Below are positions 27,914-36,453 of a DNA stretch of 64,000 nt, piece by piece. The stretch covers positions 3,968,001 to 4,032,000 of the forward strand of contig NZ_FO704550.1 in assembly GCF_000968195.1 (NCBI RefSeq), written 5' to 3'. The position numbers and the translations under genes are program-made. This stretch comes from Xenorhabdus doucetiae. Lineage in GTDB: Bacteria > Pseudomonadota > Gammaproteobacteria > Enterobacterales > Enterobacteriaceae. Each line of letters opens with the position of its first letter. Position 1 is the stretch's first letter. The notes under the pieces are model-generated. The model was not told where the DNA came from. It ran no database searches and was given only the letters and a program-made list of their open reading frames with translations.

Positions 27914-29353
27914 CTATTGCGGCAGTGGCCCCGGTCTCATAATCTGGTTAAAGCTATTTTTGATTTGATTAACATCAACCGCGGCCTCACCTTTTGGTTG
28001 CACCAGAATAAAAGAGATTTCTTGCGACAGCATCTCTTTCAGTTTCTTATTCAAAAGTTGTGGTGTCAGGGAGGATAAAAATGCCTGCCTTAACCGCTGG
28101 AATTGTTCGGGAGCGATATCGATCACATTATTTTGCTGTGACAACAAGCGTTGGTTAATCAAAACATCAGTATCGGTGCGGGCATACATGGCAAATAGCT
28201 GCTGGAGTTGACCCCGCTTTTGAGCATAGAGTTCATCAAATTGTTCCTGCGGCAAGCCATTTTCCCGCAAGGATGACAGTTGAGAAGCCAGATACAGCGT
28301 GGATTCCATCAGCTTGTCCGTCGGAGCATCCAGATTTAATGAACAGTTCGCCTGCTGGTATAGCACACGGCAATCCAAACCCAATTGCATGTCATCCTGC
28401 TTGTCCTTAAGCCCCAATTGCAGGTAACGATAAAGCGCTTCACGTGTCAGGTCATTTAACCAGTACTGAGTCAGGGTCTGCGAATTATTAATGGGTGACC
28501 AATTCAGGTTCCAGGTTAAGGACAGGCGATCTTGTTTGGCTTTCTCACTCTCTACGCCAATCGTTGCTGCTTTCAGCGGCAACAAGGTAGGAACAGGAAC
28601 CGGTGTCTGCCGTTTTCCCGCCAATGATGCAAATGCCTGATTAACCCGCTCGGACAGTGATCGGGTGTCAACATGCCCCGCGATATACAGGGTCATCACG
28701 TCCGGCGTATACCATTGATGATAAAAGTTTTCGACTTTTTGCACATTCACAGGCACGGATACCGGCATCCCAGGATCATGATCGATAAGCGTCGAACCTT
28801 GCAGACGCATACGCCACACCGGGTCTTGAATATCAGATGGAAACGTCGCCACAGAATGTTCATCCGTTTTCATGGCCAGTGCCAGGGTTTGCGGGGTAAA
28901 TACCGCGCTACCTGCAATGTCGGATAACCATATCAATGCGTCTTGCAACAGTTCGGGGCGATTATTCGGCAGGCTCAGGCTATAAAGGGTGAAATCATAG
29001 GAGACAATGGCGGGTGGAAAAGGGTTTTTAGTATCTATCGCATTGTGCCACAGGTTTTCCAATTTCTGTGATGATAAATCTTTACTGCTGGATAAAACGA
29101 TTTTCGGAATAAGGTAGGTGTAGCCCCGTTGCGGGTTTTTCTCGGCCAATGAACCCGTTTTGACCAGTAACCGCAACTGTATTCTGTCATTAGGCCGTTG
29201 TGGTGTTTGCAGGATTTGCCAGCTAAACCCATTTTCAAGTTTACCTTGTTGCCAAGCCGGATCAGGCTGTAACGTCTCAGCCTGAGCCAAACACGTCGTC
29301 GCCAGAATCGCACCACCCATAAGATACCCGATTTTGTTGCCCAGCATGCTCAC
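27914..29353 (-). CDS. yhjJ: YhjJ, M16-like (pitrilysin-fold) exported protein
   Basis: 479 residues with a signal peptide (IGYLMGGAILATTCLAQA) and close similarity to E. coli YhjJ (LQPDPAWQQGKLENGFSW, SLPNNRPELL, YARTDTDVLINQRL). The fold is that of M16 peptidase subunits, but the zinc motif HxxEH expected after GSLAE is absent (RGYTYLIPKIV there), so it probably lacks catalysis or serves as a partner subunit. It is next to the hmsP remnant and dpp operon, the same neighbourhood as in E. coli. Confidence 0.93.
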   Translation of the reverse strand: MSMLGNKIGYLMGGAILATTCLAQAETLQPDPAWQQGKLENGFSWQILQTPQRPNDRIQLRLLVKTGSLAEKNPQRGYTYLIPKIVLSSSKDLSSQKLENLWHNAIDTKNPFPPAIVSYDFTLYSLSLPNNRPELLQDALIWLSDIAGSAVFTPQTLALAMKTDEHSVATFPSDIQDPVWRMRLQGSTLIDHDPGMPVSVPVNVQKVENFYHQWYTPDVMTLYIAGHVDTRSLSERVNQAFASLAGKRQTPVPVPTLLPLKAATIGVESEKAKQDRLSLTWNLNWSPINNSQTLTQYWLNDLTREALYRYLQLGLKDKQDDMQLGLDCRVLYQQANCSLNLDAPTDKLMESTLYLASQLSSLRENGLPQEQFDELYAQKRGQLQQLFAMYARTDTDVLINQRLLSQQNNVIDIAPEQFQRLRQAFLSSLTPQLLNKKLKEMLSQEISFILVQPKGEAAVDVNQIKNSFNQIMRPGPLPQ

Positions 29354-29453
29354 TTACCCCTACCTGTTTAATTTTATCCTGCAAAACCCAAGATAATCAG
29401 CGATACCCAGATATTATCATCAAGGATTAGACCGTTATTCGTCTTGTAAGGTT

Positions 29454-30170
29454 TCATTTTGATGGCGTTTTCTGCTTATTAACCTGACGATTATAGCCTT
29501 TTACCAGCAATCCCAACTCATCATCCTGATGGCTTTTAGGGCAAGAGATCGGTTCTGGCGGCTGTTCTCCATTCAGTTTCCGCGCAACATCGCGCAATGG
29601 ATGGATGATAATGCGATTGACGCACCAGCTTATCGACACCGTGAGAATAAGCGCAAGTAATAAATAAGTGGTTAACATTAACGCAAGTGTATTCAAGGCG
29701 AAACGATACACCCGATTGGAATCAACCTGCAAAATAAGGTGCCCCTGTGATTCTGCGGTTTTTGGCGCAACACCGTAAACATAGAGCGGAATATTGACCT
29801 CAACCGGAATACCAAAAACCTGCTTTGCCAGTTCAGGTATGGGGCGATGAGTGGCAAAATCCAAGCTCATGACCCGGACATTATCAGGTAATAATACATC
29901 GGCCCGCCCAAGAATGCCGGAGGTCTTCAATCCAATCAACAGGGTTTTCGCTTTATTGAGATCGGAACTTAACAATGCTTCTGCCAAAGGCGTCTGGATC
30001 TGTACGGCGGCATTGTTAAGCTGACTGATATAATCCTCTTTCCGCTGCTGCAACAAGTGAGATAACTGGATGGTGATGAAAATGGCAATGGTAACCAAAG
30101 TGACGCCTGTCACTGCGGCCATCTGTTTAATGGTTAACGAACGTTTGACACGCAATTTCATCTTATCCAA
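29454..30170 (-). pseudogene. hmsP: hmsP (yhjK/pdeK) remnant: sensor and HAMP only
   Basis: 238 residues equivalent to the N-terminal third of HmsP/PdeK (about 660 residues). Present: TM1 (about 18-36), a periplasmic sensor (GAPES3-like; about 40-150), TM2 (about 155-177) and a HAMP segment (NRIIIHPLRDVARKLNGEQ ... DDELGLLVKGYNRQ). The GGDEF and EAL domains are gone; translation ends shortly after HAMP and the next 100 nt lead straight to yhjJ. The position between yhjJ and dpp is the E. coli position. The stub is open and might be made, but it cannot turn over c-di-GMP. Confidence 0.8.
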
Positions 30171-30297
30171 ACCAATACCAAATCAATGATAGTGAAAATA
30201 CTGACCAGCACATCTTAACAATGTGAGTGAGTATACTTGATTTTACTTGCGGTCGTCTTATTTTGATGAATGCAGTAATGTAATAATACCATGAGAG

Positions 30298-30327
30298 AAA
30301 AATGACCGGGCGATAACACCACGGTCA
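30298..30327 (-). terminator. Terminator of the dpp operon
   Basis: On the minus strand TGACCG / CGGTCA (6-bp stem, 13-nt loop) is followed by TTTTT, 9 nt after the dppF stop. Confidence 0.6.
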
Positions 30328-30335
30328 AGATAGGA

Positions 30336-31373
30336 TTAGGTGGCTGGATTTTCATCCTGTTCGACGGCGAAGCACGCAATCTGTTGTCCACCATATTGCT
30401 TCAATTTAGGCTGAAATTGGCTACATTGACTCAACGCACGGCGGCAACGGGCAGCAAAAGCACACCCCGGCGGCGGATTCATCGGGCTTGGCAGTTCTCC
30501 CGTCAGCTTAATACGCTCACGACGCAGTTCAGGATTCAGACGAGGCGTCGCCGACAACAGCGCCTGTGTGTAAGGATGTCGCGGATGGTTGAAAATCATT
30601 TCCCGACTGCCTTTTTCAACACAACGCCCCAAATACATCACCATCACTTCATCCGCAATATGCTCAACGACCGAAAGATCATGGGAGATAAAGACGTAAG
30701 ATAATCCCAGATCCTGCTGCAAATCCATCATCAGGTTCAAAACCTGCGCCCGCACCGAAACGTCCAGCGCCGAAACGGGTTCATCGGCAATTACCACATC
30801 TGGGTTTAACATCAACCCACGGGCAATGGCAATACGCTGACGCTGACCACCCGAAAACATATGGGGATAACGCGAATAATGCTCCGGCTTTAATCCCACT
30901 TTTTCCATCATCTGCAAGACGTTTTCCTTGCGTTCGGCTGCCGTCAGTGACGTATTAATCAGCAACGGTTCTTCCAAAATCTGCCCCACTTTTTTACGGG
31001 GATTTAAGGAAGCGTAAGGGTTTTGAAATACGATCTGGATCTTCTGGCGACGCAGTTTTTCGGCTTCTTTATCTGGCAGCAACAGATCTTGCCCCAGATA
31101 ATAAAGCTCTCCATCCGTCGGTTTTTCAATCATGGTCAGCAGGCGACCCAAGGTGGATTTTCCACAACCCGATTCGCCAACAACCGCCAGTGTTTTGCCT
31201 TTTTCCAGTTCAAATGAGACACCATCCAACGCCTTAACCATACGCTCAGGCGCGAATAAACCGGCTTTTACCGGATAATATTTCTTCAACTCAGTGGCTT
31301 TCAGTAAAGGAGCGCTGCCCTTTAAAGAAGAAGGTGTGAACTTTTCCTGTTCTCTGCTTTGTTGAACGCTCAT
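30336..31373 (-). CDS. dppF: Dipeptide ABC transporter ATPase DppF
   Basis: 345 residues, one of two ATPases energising dipeptide (and, in E. coli, haem/ALA) uptake. Walker A GESGCGKS (66-73), signature FSGGQRQR, Walker B VVIADEPVSALD and the C-terminal oligopeptide-ATPase extension with clustered Cys (CAFAARCRRALSQC) are present. Its ATG overlaps the dppD stop by 4 nt. It is the last gene of the operon. Confidence 0.97.
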   Translation of the reverse strand: MSVQQSREQEKFTPSSLKGSAPLLKATELKKYYPVKAGLFAPERMVKALDGVSFELEKGKTLAVVGESGCGKSTLGRLLTMIEKPTDGELYYLGQDLLLPDKEAEKLRRQKIQIVFQNPYASLNPRKKVGQILEEPLLINTSLTAAERKENVLQMMEKVGLKPEHYSRYPHMFSGGQRQRIAIARGLMLNPDVVIADEPVSALDVSVRAQVLNLMMDLQQDLGLSYVFISHDLSVVEHIADEVMVMYLGRCVEKGSREMIFNHPRHPYTQALLSATPRLNPELRRERIKLTGELPSPMNPPPGCAFAARCRRALSQCSQFQPKLKQYGGQQIACFAVEQDENPAT

Positions 31374-32350
31374 ACGGTTGGCCTCCCCTTATCATCCAGC
31401 GGCATATGACATTTAACCTGACGATCTCTCACGGCCTGCAATGGCGGCTCTTCCTGACGGCAATGCGCATTGGCATAAGGGCAGCGAGGATTAAGCAGAC
31501 ATCCCGTTGGACGGTCATATTTTCCGGGAACAACGCCGGACAACGATGCCAGACGGGATTTGTCTGTCGCAAATTCCGGCAATGCCCGCAATAATGCCTG
31601 CGTATAAGGATGGCGTGGTGCGCGGAAAATTTCCGTCGCTTTACCGATTTCCACCACCTGCCCGGCATACATCACGATAATATGATGAGCCGCTTCCGCC
31701 ACCAGCGCCAAATCATGGGTGATCAAGAGTAATGCCATGTTTTCCTTTTGCTGCAATTCCAGCAACAGTTCGATGATTTGCGCCTGAATGGTGACATCCA
31801 AGGCCGTCGTCGGTTCATCGGCAATCAGCAGTTTCGGCCGACATGCGATCGCCATCGCAATCATGACGCGCTGGCTCATTCCCCCCGATAATTGATGCGG
31901 ATAAACCTCCAGCCGAGAGGCCGGATCGGGAATGCCCACCTGCGTCAATAAGTCGATGGCCCGCTGGTGGCGCGTTTTCCGATTGCCACCCTGATGGACT
32001 TTTAAGGCTTCCATAATCTGATAACCGACGGTGTAGCAAGGATTCAGACTGGTCATGGGATCTTGGAAAATCATCGCCACTTCCGCCCCCACCAACTGAC
32101 GGCGCTGTTTTTCTGAAATTTTGGTCAGGTCACGACCATCAAACTCCAGTTTTTCGGCCATGACTTTGCCCGGATAATCAATCAGCCCCATAATCGCCAG
32201 TGAACTGACTGACTTGCCTGAACCGGATTCCCCCACAATGCCGACAACCTCTCCCTGCTCAACCCGGTAGCTGATACGGTCAACGGCGCGGAATGGTGCC
32301 CCTTCATCCCCGAAGTGCACCGATAATTGGTCTACATTCAATAATGCCAT
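31370..32350 (-). CDS. dppD: Dipeptide ABC transporter ATPase DppD
   Basis: 326 residues with Walker A GESGSGKS (40-47), signature LSGGMSQRV and Walker B LLIADEPTTALD. The C-terminal extension has Cys residues (CLLNPRCPYANAHC) in the pattern that binds a [4Fe-4S] cluster in related DppD proteins. It works as a heterodimer with DppF on the DppB-DppC channel. 12 nt separate it from dppC. Confidence 0.97.
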   Translation of the reverse strand: MALLNVDQLSVHFGDEGAPFRAVDRISYRVEQGEVVGIVGESGSGKSVSSLAIMGLIDYPGKVMAEKLEFDGRDLTKISEKQRRQLVGAEVAMIFQDPMTSLNPCYTVGYQIMEALKVHQGGNRKTRHQRAIDLLTQVGIPDPASRLEVYPHQLSGGMSQRVMIAMAIACRPKLLIADEPTTALDVTIQAQIIELLLELQQKENMALLLITHDLALVAEAAHHIIVMYAGQVVEIGKATEIFRAPRHPYTQALLRALPEFATDKSRLASLSGVVPGKYDRPTGCLLNPRCPYANAHCRQEEPPLQAVRDRQVKCHMPLDDKGRPTV

Positions 32351-32362
32351 ATCACAATACCC

Positions 32363-33265
32363 CTACTGCTTGAGCTTGGGATCAAGTGCATCGCGCAGCC
32401 CGTCCCCCATCAGGTTAAACGCCAATACGGTCAGCAGGATCGCCAGCCCCGGAAAGGTCACCACCCACCACGCACTCTGGGCAAATTGCAAAACATCGGC
32501 CAGCATGGTGCCCCATTCCGGGGTGGGTGGCTGTGCCCCCATGCCCAGAAACCCTAAGGCAGCCATATCGAGAATGGCGTTTGAAAACCCTAATGACGCC
32601 TGCACAATCAACGGCGCAAGGCAGTTTGGCAGGATATTGATAAACATCTGGCGTATGGCTCCCGCCCCCGCCACTTGGGAAGCCGTCACATAATCGCGGT
32701 TGACCTCCACCAGTACCGCCGCCCTTGTCAGGCGGATATAGTGCGGCAAGGCGACGAAAGTCAGTGCCAATGACGCATTGACAATCGACGGGCCAAAGAT
32801 CGCCACCAGCACCAGTGCCAACAGCAGGCTTGGCAAAGCCAACATGATATCGACGATGCGCATGACCATGGTATCCACCACGCCGCCGAAATACCCCGCC
32901 AATAGCCCCAGAATGACGCCCATGATGAGTGACATCACCACCACCAGACAGCCCACCAGCAAGGAAAGACGAGCGCCATACATCAGGCGGGACAGAATAT
33001 CGCGCCCCACATCGTCTGTGCCGAGGAGAAATTGCCAGCTTCCGCCTTCCTGCCATACCGGCGGCATCAGCAAGGAATCACGAAACTGTTCTGCCGGACC
33101 GTGCGGTGCCAATATCCCGGCCAATAATGCAACCAGGAGCATCAGGACAATATAGACAAGGCCAATGACTGCGCCTTTATTACGTTTAAAGTAGTGCCAA
33201 AATTCCTGTATCGGCGTCATTAATTTCGGCGCACCCGATACGACCGGCTCAGTTGTTTGAGTCAT
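32363..33265 (-). CDS. dppC: Dipeptide ABC transporter permease DppC
   Basis: 300 residues from the ATG at 33265, the same length as E. coli DppC. An adjacent in-frame ATG at 33268 is also possible; AAGGA precedes both. The longer frame upstream overlaps dppB and is not supported. Six transmembrane helices and the permease loop (VASQVAGAGAIRQM, EAA-type) are conserved. Starts about 10 nt after dppB. Confidence 0.96.
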   Translation of the reverse strand: MTQTTEPVVSGAPKLMTPIQEFWHYFKRNKGAVIGLVYIVLMLLVALLAGILAPHGPAEQFRDSLLMPPVWQEGGSWQFLLGTDDVGRDILSRLMYGARLSLLVGCLVVVMSLIMGVILGLLAGYFGGVVDTMVMRIVDIMLALPSLLLALVLVAIFGPSIVNASLALTFVALPHYIRLTRAAVLVEVNRDYVTASQVAGAGAIRQMFINILPNCLAPLIVQASLGFSNAILDMAALGFLGMGAQPPTPEWGTMLADVLQFAQSAWWVVTFPGLAILLTVLAFNLMGDGLRDALDPKLKQ

Positions 33266-33275
33266 CATGTGTTCC

Positions 33276-34295
33276 TTATTTCTTATGACGAATGCGCGGA
33301 TTGACGATGCCATACAACAAATCAACCACCAGATTGACCAGAATAATCATGGTTGCGACCAGTAATACGCCCCCCTGTACGACCGGATAGTCACGGCGTT
33401 GCAGGGCATCAATCAGCCAACGCCCCAATCCCGGCCATGAAAAAATCGTTTCGGTCAGAATGGCACCCGCCAACATGATGCCCACTTGCAGGCCAATCAC
33501 CGTGACGACCGGTAACAACGCATTACGCAACGCATGGACAATAATGACACGCAGGCGGCTCAGCCCTTTTGCACGGGCAGTCCGAATATAATCTTCGCCC
33601 AACACTTCCAGCATGGCGGAGCGAGTCATACGCACAATCACGGCTAACGGGATCGTTCCCAACACAATCGCGGGCAGGACCATGTGCATGACCGCATCAG
33701 TGAAATCCCCTTCCTCCCCCCAAATCAGCGTATCAATCAGCATAAAACCCGTCAGGGGATAGCTGTCATCAAGGAATACGCTATCGCTGATCCGGCCGGA
33801 AACGGGCGTTAAGTTCCACTGGACGGAAACCAGCATAATCAGCATGATCCCCCACCAGAAAATCGGCATGGAATAGCCGGTTAATGACAGGCCAATTGCG
33901 GTGTGATCGAAGACCGAACCCCGTTTGACAGCCGCCAATACCCCGACCGGGATCCCGACGGAGATGGCAAACAGCATGGCACAGATGCCCAATTCAAACG
34001 TTGCTTTAAAGCGCGGGACAAACTCATCCCAGACAGGGATGCGGCTTTTTAACGAGATCCCCAAATCCCCATGCAGTACGCCATTGATGTAATGAAGATA
34101 TTGCTCCCAGAGAGGCTTATCCAGCCCCATTGCCGCCATTAACTCGGCATGACGCTCGGCAGAAATACCCCGTTCTCCCGCCATAATCAGTACGGGATCG
34201 CCGGGGATCATATGCACAAACGCAAAAGTCAGCAGCGTAATACCAATAAACGTTGGGATCACTAAGCCCAGACGTCGGAGGATAAATTGCAGCAT
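33276..34295 (-). CDS. dppB: Dipeptide ABC transporter permease DppB
   Basis: 339 residues, identical in length to E. coli DppB. Six transmembrane helices, with the EAA-type loop (EDYIRTARAKGLSRLRV) that contacts the ATPases. Forms the inner-membrane channel with DppC. It follows dppA after a 144-nt gap that contains a strong stem-loop. Confidence 0.97.
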   Translation of the reverse strand: MLQFILRRLGLVIPTFIGITLLTFAFVHMIPGDPVLIMAGERGISAERHAELMAAMGLDKPLWEQYLHYINGVLHGDLGISLKSRIPVWDEFVPRFKATFELGICAMLFAISVGIPVGVLAAVKRGSVFDHTAIGLSLTGYSMPIFWWGIMLIMLVSVQWNLTPVSGRISDSVFLDDSYPLTGFMLIDTLIWGEEGDFTDAVMHMVLPAIVLGTIPLAVIVRMTRSAMLEVLGEDYIRTARAKGLSRLRVIIVHALRNALLPVVTVIGLQVGIMLAGAILTETIFSWPGLGRWLIDALQRRDYPVVQGGVLLVATMIILVNLVVDLLYGIVNPRIRHKK

Positions 34296-34381
34296 ATCCT
34301 GATTTCTCTTTTTAGATACCAGTTACGGCTCTTTGGGCCGCTTGGTGTGATACAAAGTCGACTTGCCCATCAGAGAAGCGA

Positions 34382-34414
34382 AACCATCCCCACAGAAAAA
34401 TCCGGGGGATGGTT
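34382..34414 (-). promoter_or_regulatory. Intercistronic stem-loop between dppA and dppB
   Basis: A perfect 10-bp stem (AACCATCCCC / GGGGATGGTT, 13-nt loop) starts about 25 nt after the dppA stop. No U-tract follows. Such hairpins usually protect the binding-protein mRNA from 3' decay or partly terminate, giving more DppA than permease; that role is inferred from the position. Confidence 0.65.
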
Positions 34415-34439
34415 AATCACAACAGTTCAATAGCAAGAA

Positions 34440-36050
34440 TTATTTGAGATCAACTTGGTAGAAAAGGTGTCTGCCAAGGGGATCAACCAAATAGCCTTTT
34501 ACTTCTTTACGGACGGGTTCATAAGCCGTGGAGTGAGCAATGATCAATGCGGGGACTTGTTCATGCATGACAACCTGTGCCTGTTTATACAGTTCCGTGC
34601 GCTTATTGACATCCGCAGTTTCACGTGCTGGCTGGATAATGTCCTCAAAGGGTTTGTAACACCATTTAGAATAGTTGGAGCCTCTTTCTTTGGCAGCACA
34701 GCTAAACAGGGTGCCGAAGAAGTTATCAGGATCGCCGTTGTCCCCTGTCCATCCCATCATGACCGTTTTCGGTTCACCATCTTTGGCACGTTTCAGGTAT
34801 TCACCCCACTCATAACTGACGATCTTGGCCTTCACGCCAATTTTCGCCCAATCAGCCTGAATCATTTCCGCCATGCGACGGGCATTCGGGTTATACGGGC
34901 GCTGTACCGGCATCGCCCACAGATCGGTTTCGAAACCATCCGATAAACCCGCTTCCTTCAACAGCGCCTTGGCCTTAGCGGGATCATAGCTGTAATCTTT
35001 GATATCGTCGTTATAACCCCACATGGTAGGAGGGATCAGGTTTTTCGCTTTCTGCCCTGCGCCCTGATACACCGCCTCAAGAATAGCGTCTTTGTTCACT
35101 GCCATTGCCAGTGCCTGACGCACTTTCACGTTATCCAGTGGCGGCTTGGTCACATTGAAAGAGAGGTAACCCACGTTCAAACCCGCCTCTTCCATCAAGA
35201 CAATATTTTTATCTTGTTTCATCCGGGCGATATCCGCCGGGTTTGGATACGGCATCACCTGACATTCATTTTTCTGTAATTTGGCATAGCGGACAGAAGC
35301 ATCAGGCGTAATGGAGAAGACTAAGCGGTCAATTTTCGCTGGTCCTTCCCAATAATCCTTAAATGCCTTATAGAGAATGCGGGAGTCTTTTTGGTATTGC
35401 ACGAGCTGGAATGGGCCGGTACCAATCGGATTGAGGTCAACTTTCTCTGGTGTGCCCGCTTTCATCATCACATCGGCATATTCTTTGGACAGGATCGAAG
35501 CAAAATCCATCGCCAGATTGGCGATAAAAGGTGCCTCAGAGCGTGACAGTTCAAAGCGAACGGTATAGTCATCAACTTTTTCTATTTTGTTGATGATATT
35601 CCCCATATCCATGCCAATGAAATATTCGTAGCTGCCGCCTGAGACATTATGGTACGGATGATTTTTATCTTTCTGACGCATAAAAGTAAAAATCACATCA
35701 TCCGCATTAAAATCACGGGTAGGTTTGAATTCCTTACTGCTGTGCCATTTCACCCCTTTGCGCAAATGGAAGGTATAAACCTTACCATCATCACTCACAT
35801 CCCAGCTTTCGGCCAGGCTTGGAATAATACTCGTTGTGCCTACTTTAAAATCCACCAGACGGTTATAGATCGGTCTGGAAGTGGCATCATACGTTGTACC
35901 AGAAGTGAATAGTTGCGGGTTGAAGCCTTCAGGAGAACCTTCAGAGCAATAAACCAGCGTCTTGGCCTGAATACTGGCTGTCACCGCCAATGCAACAAGA
36001 CCGACCCCCAGCTTTAACAAACTGGACTGTTTTTTCTTGAAAATCGTCAT
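34440..36050 (-). CDS. dppA: Periplasmic dipeptide-binding protein DppA
   Basis: 536 residues from the ATG at 36050, preceded by GGGGTG; a GTG 9 nt upstream is in frame but less likely. A Sec signal ends near SIQA, and the mature start KTLVYCSEGSPEGFNPQLF matches E. coli DppA. The solute-binding-protein family 5 fold is complete. It delivers di- and tripeptides (and haem in E. coli) to DppBC. It is the first gene of dppABCDF, with a probable GcvB target in its leader. Confidence 0.97.
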   Translation of the reverse strand: MTIFKKKQSSLLKLGVGLVALAVTASIQAKTLVYCSEGSPEGFNPQLFTSGTTYDATSRPIYNRLVDFKVGTTSIIPSLAESWDVSDDGKVYTFHLRKGVKWHSSKEFKPTRDFNADDVIFTFMRQKDKNHPYHNVSGGSYEYFIGMDMGNIINKIEKVDDYTVRFELSRSEAPFIANLAMDFASILSKEYADVMMKAGTPEKVDLNPIGTGPFQLVQYQKDSRILYKAFKDYWEGPAKIDRLVFSITPDASVRYAKLQKNECQVMPYPNPADIARMKQDKNIVLMEEAGLNVGYLSFNVTKPPLDNVKVRQALAMAVNKDAILEAVYQGAGQKAKNLIPPTMWGYNDDIKDYSYDPAKAKALLKEAGLSDGFETDLWAMPVQRPYNPNARRMAEMIQADWAKIGVKAKIVSYEWGEYLKRAKDGEPKTVMMGWTGDNGDPDNFFGTLFSCAAKERGSNYSKWCYKPFEDIIQPARETADVNKRTELYKQAQVVMHEQVPALIIAHSTAYEPVRKEVKGYLVDPLGRHLFYQVDLK

Positions 36051-36064
36051 TACTTGCACCCCGT

Positions 36065-36075
36065 TTGTGATGTTG
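36065..36075 (-). promoter_or_regulatory. Candidate GcvB small-RNA target in the dppA leader
   Basis: The dppA mRNA leader reads CAACAUCACAA just upstream of the ribosome site (GGGG at 36059-36062), inside a CA-rich tract. This is an 11-nt perfect complement to UUGUGAUGUUG in the G/U-rich R1 seed of E. coli GcvB as I recall it. dppA is a classical GcvB target in E. coli and Salmonella. The gcvB gene is not in the window. Confidence 0.55.
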
Positions 36076-36453
36076 CTTGTTTTGTTATCTTTTCGCTTGT
36101 CAATTAATCAATTGTTATGCCCGCCGTCAACATGGTCACACATAAAGCGAGAAACATCAGAAGAACACAAAAGCAAAAAATTATTAACAAAAATGGTTAA
36201 AAAACATGACAGGAAGCACATGAAATAGGCAAATCAACTAGAAATTAACCAAATAAGAAGAATTAAACGCTGGTGATGATAATTTTTGAATTTGTGACCA
36301 ATTGCTTGAATAATGGACAATAAGGTTTATAAAAAAATTAATTGGAATAAAATAATAACCCCGCCAAACGGAGGAAGTGGCTTAAAACACCTTGAAATGA
36401 TGGATGCCATGCCACTAAATCAAAACATGGAAGAACTTTATGATACGTCATTC
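36076..36453. other. Spacer upstream of dppA
   Basis: About 380 nt without a gene. It holds the dppA promoter (not resolved with confidence; a TGTGAC half-site resembling a CRP site lies at about 36131-36136 on the minus strand) and the 3' flank of the MFS gene, where a weak CCG/CGG hairpin followed by U-rich sequence at about 36340-36375 may terminate the islet operon. Confidence 0.4.
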
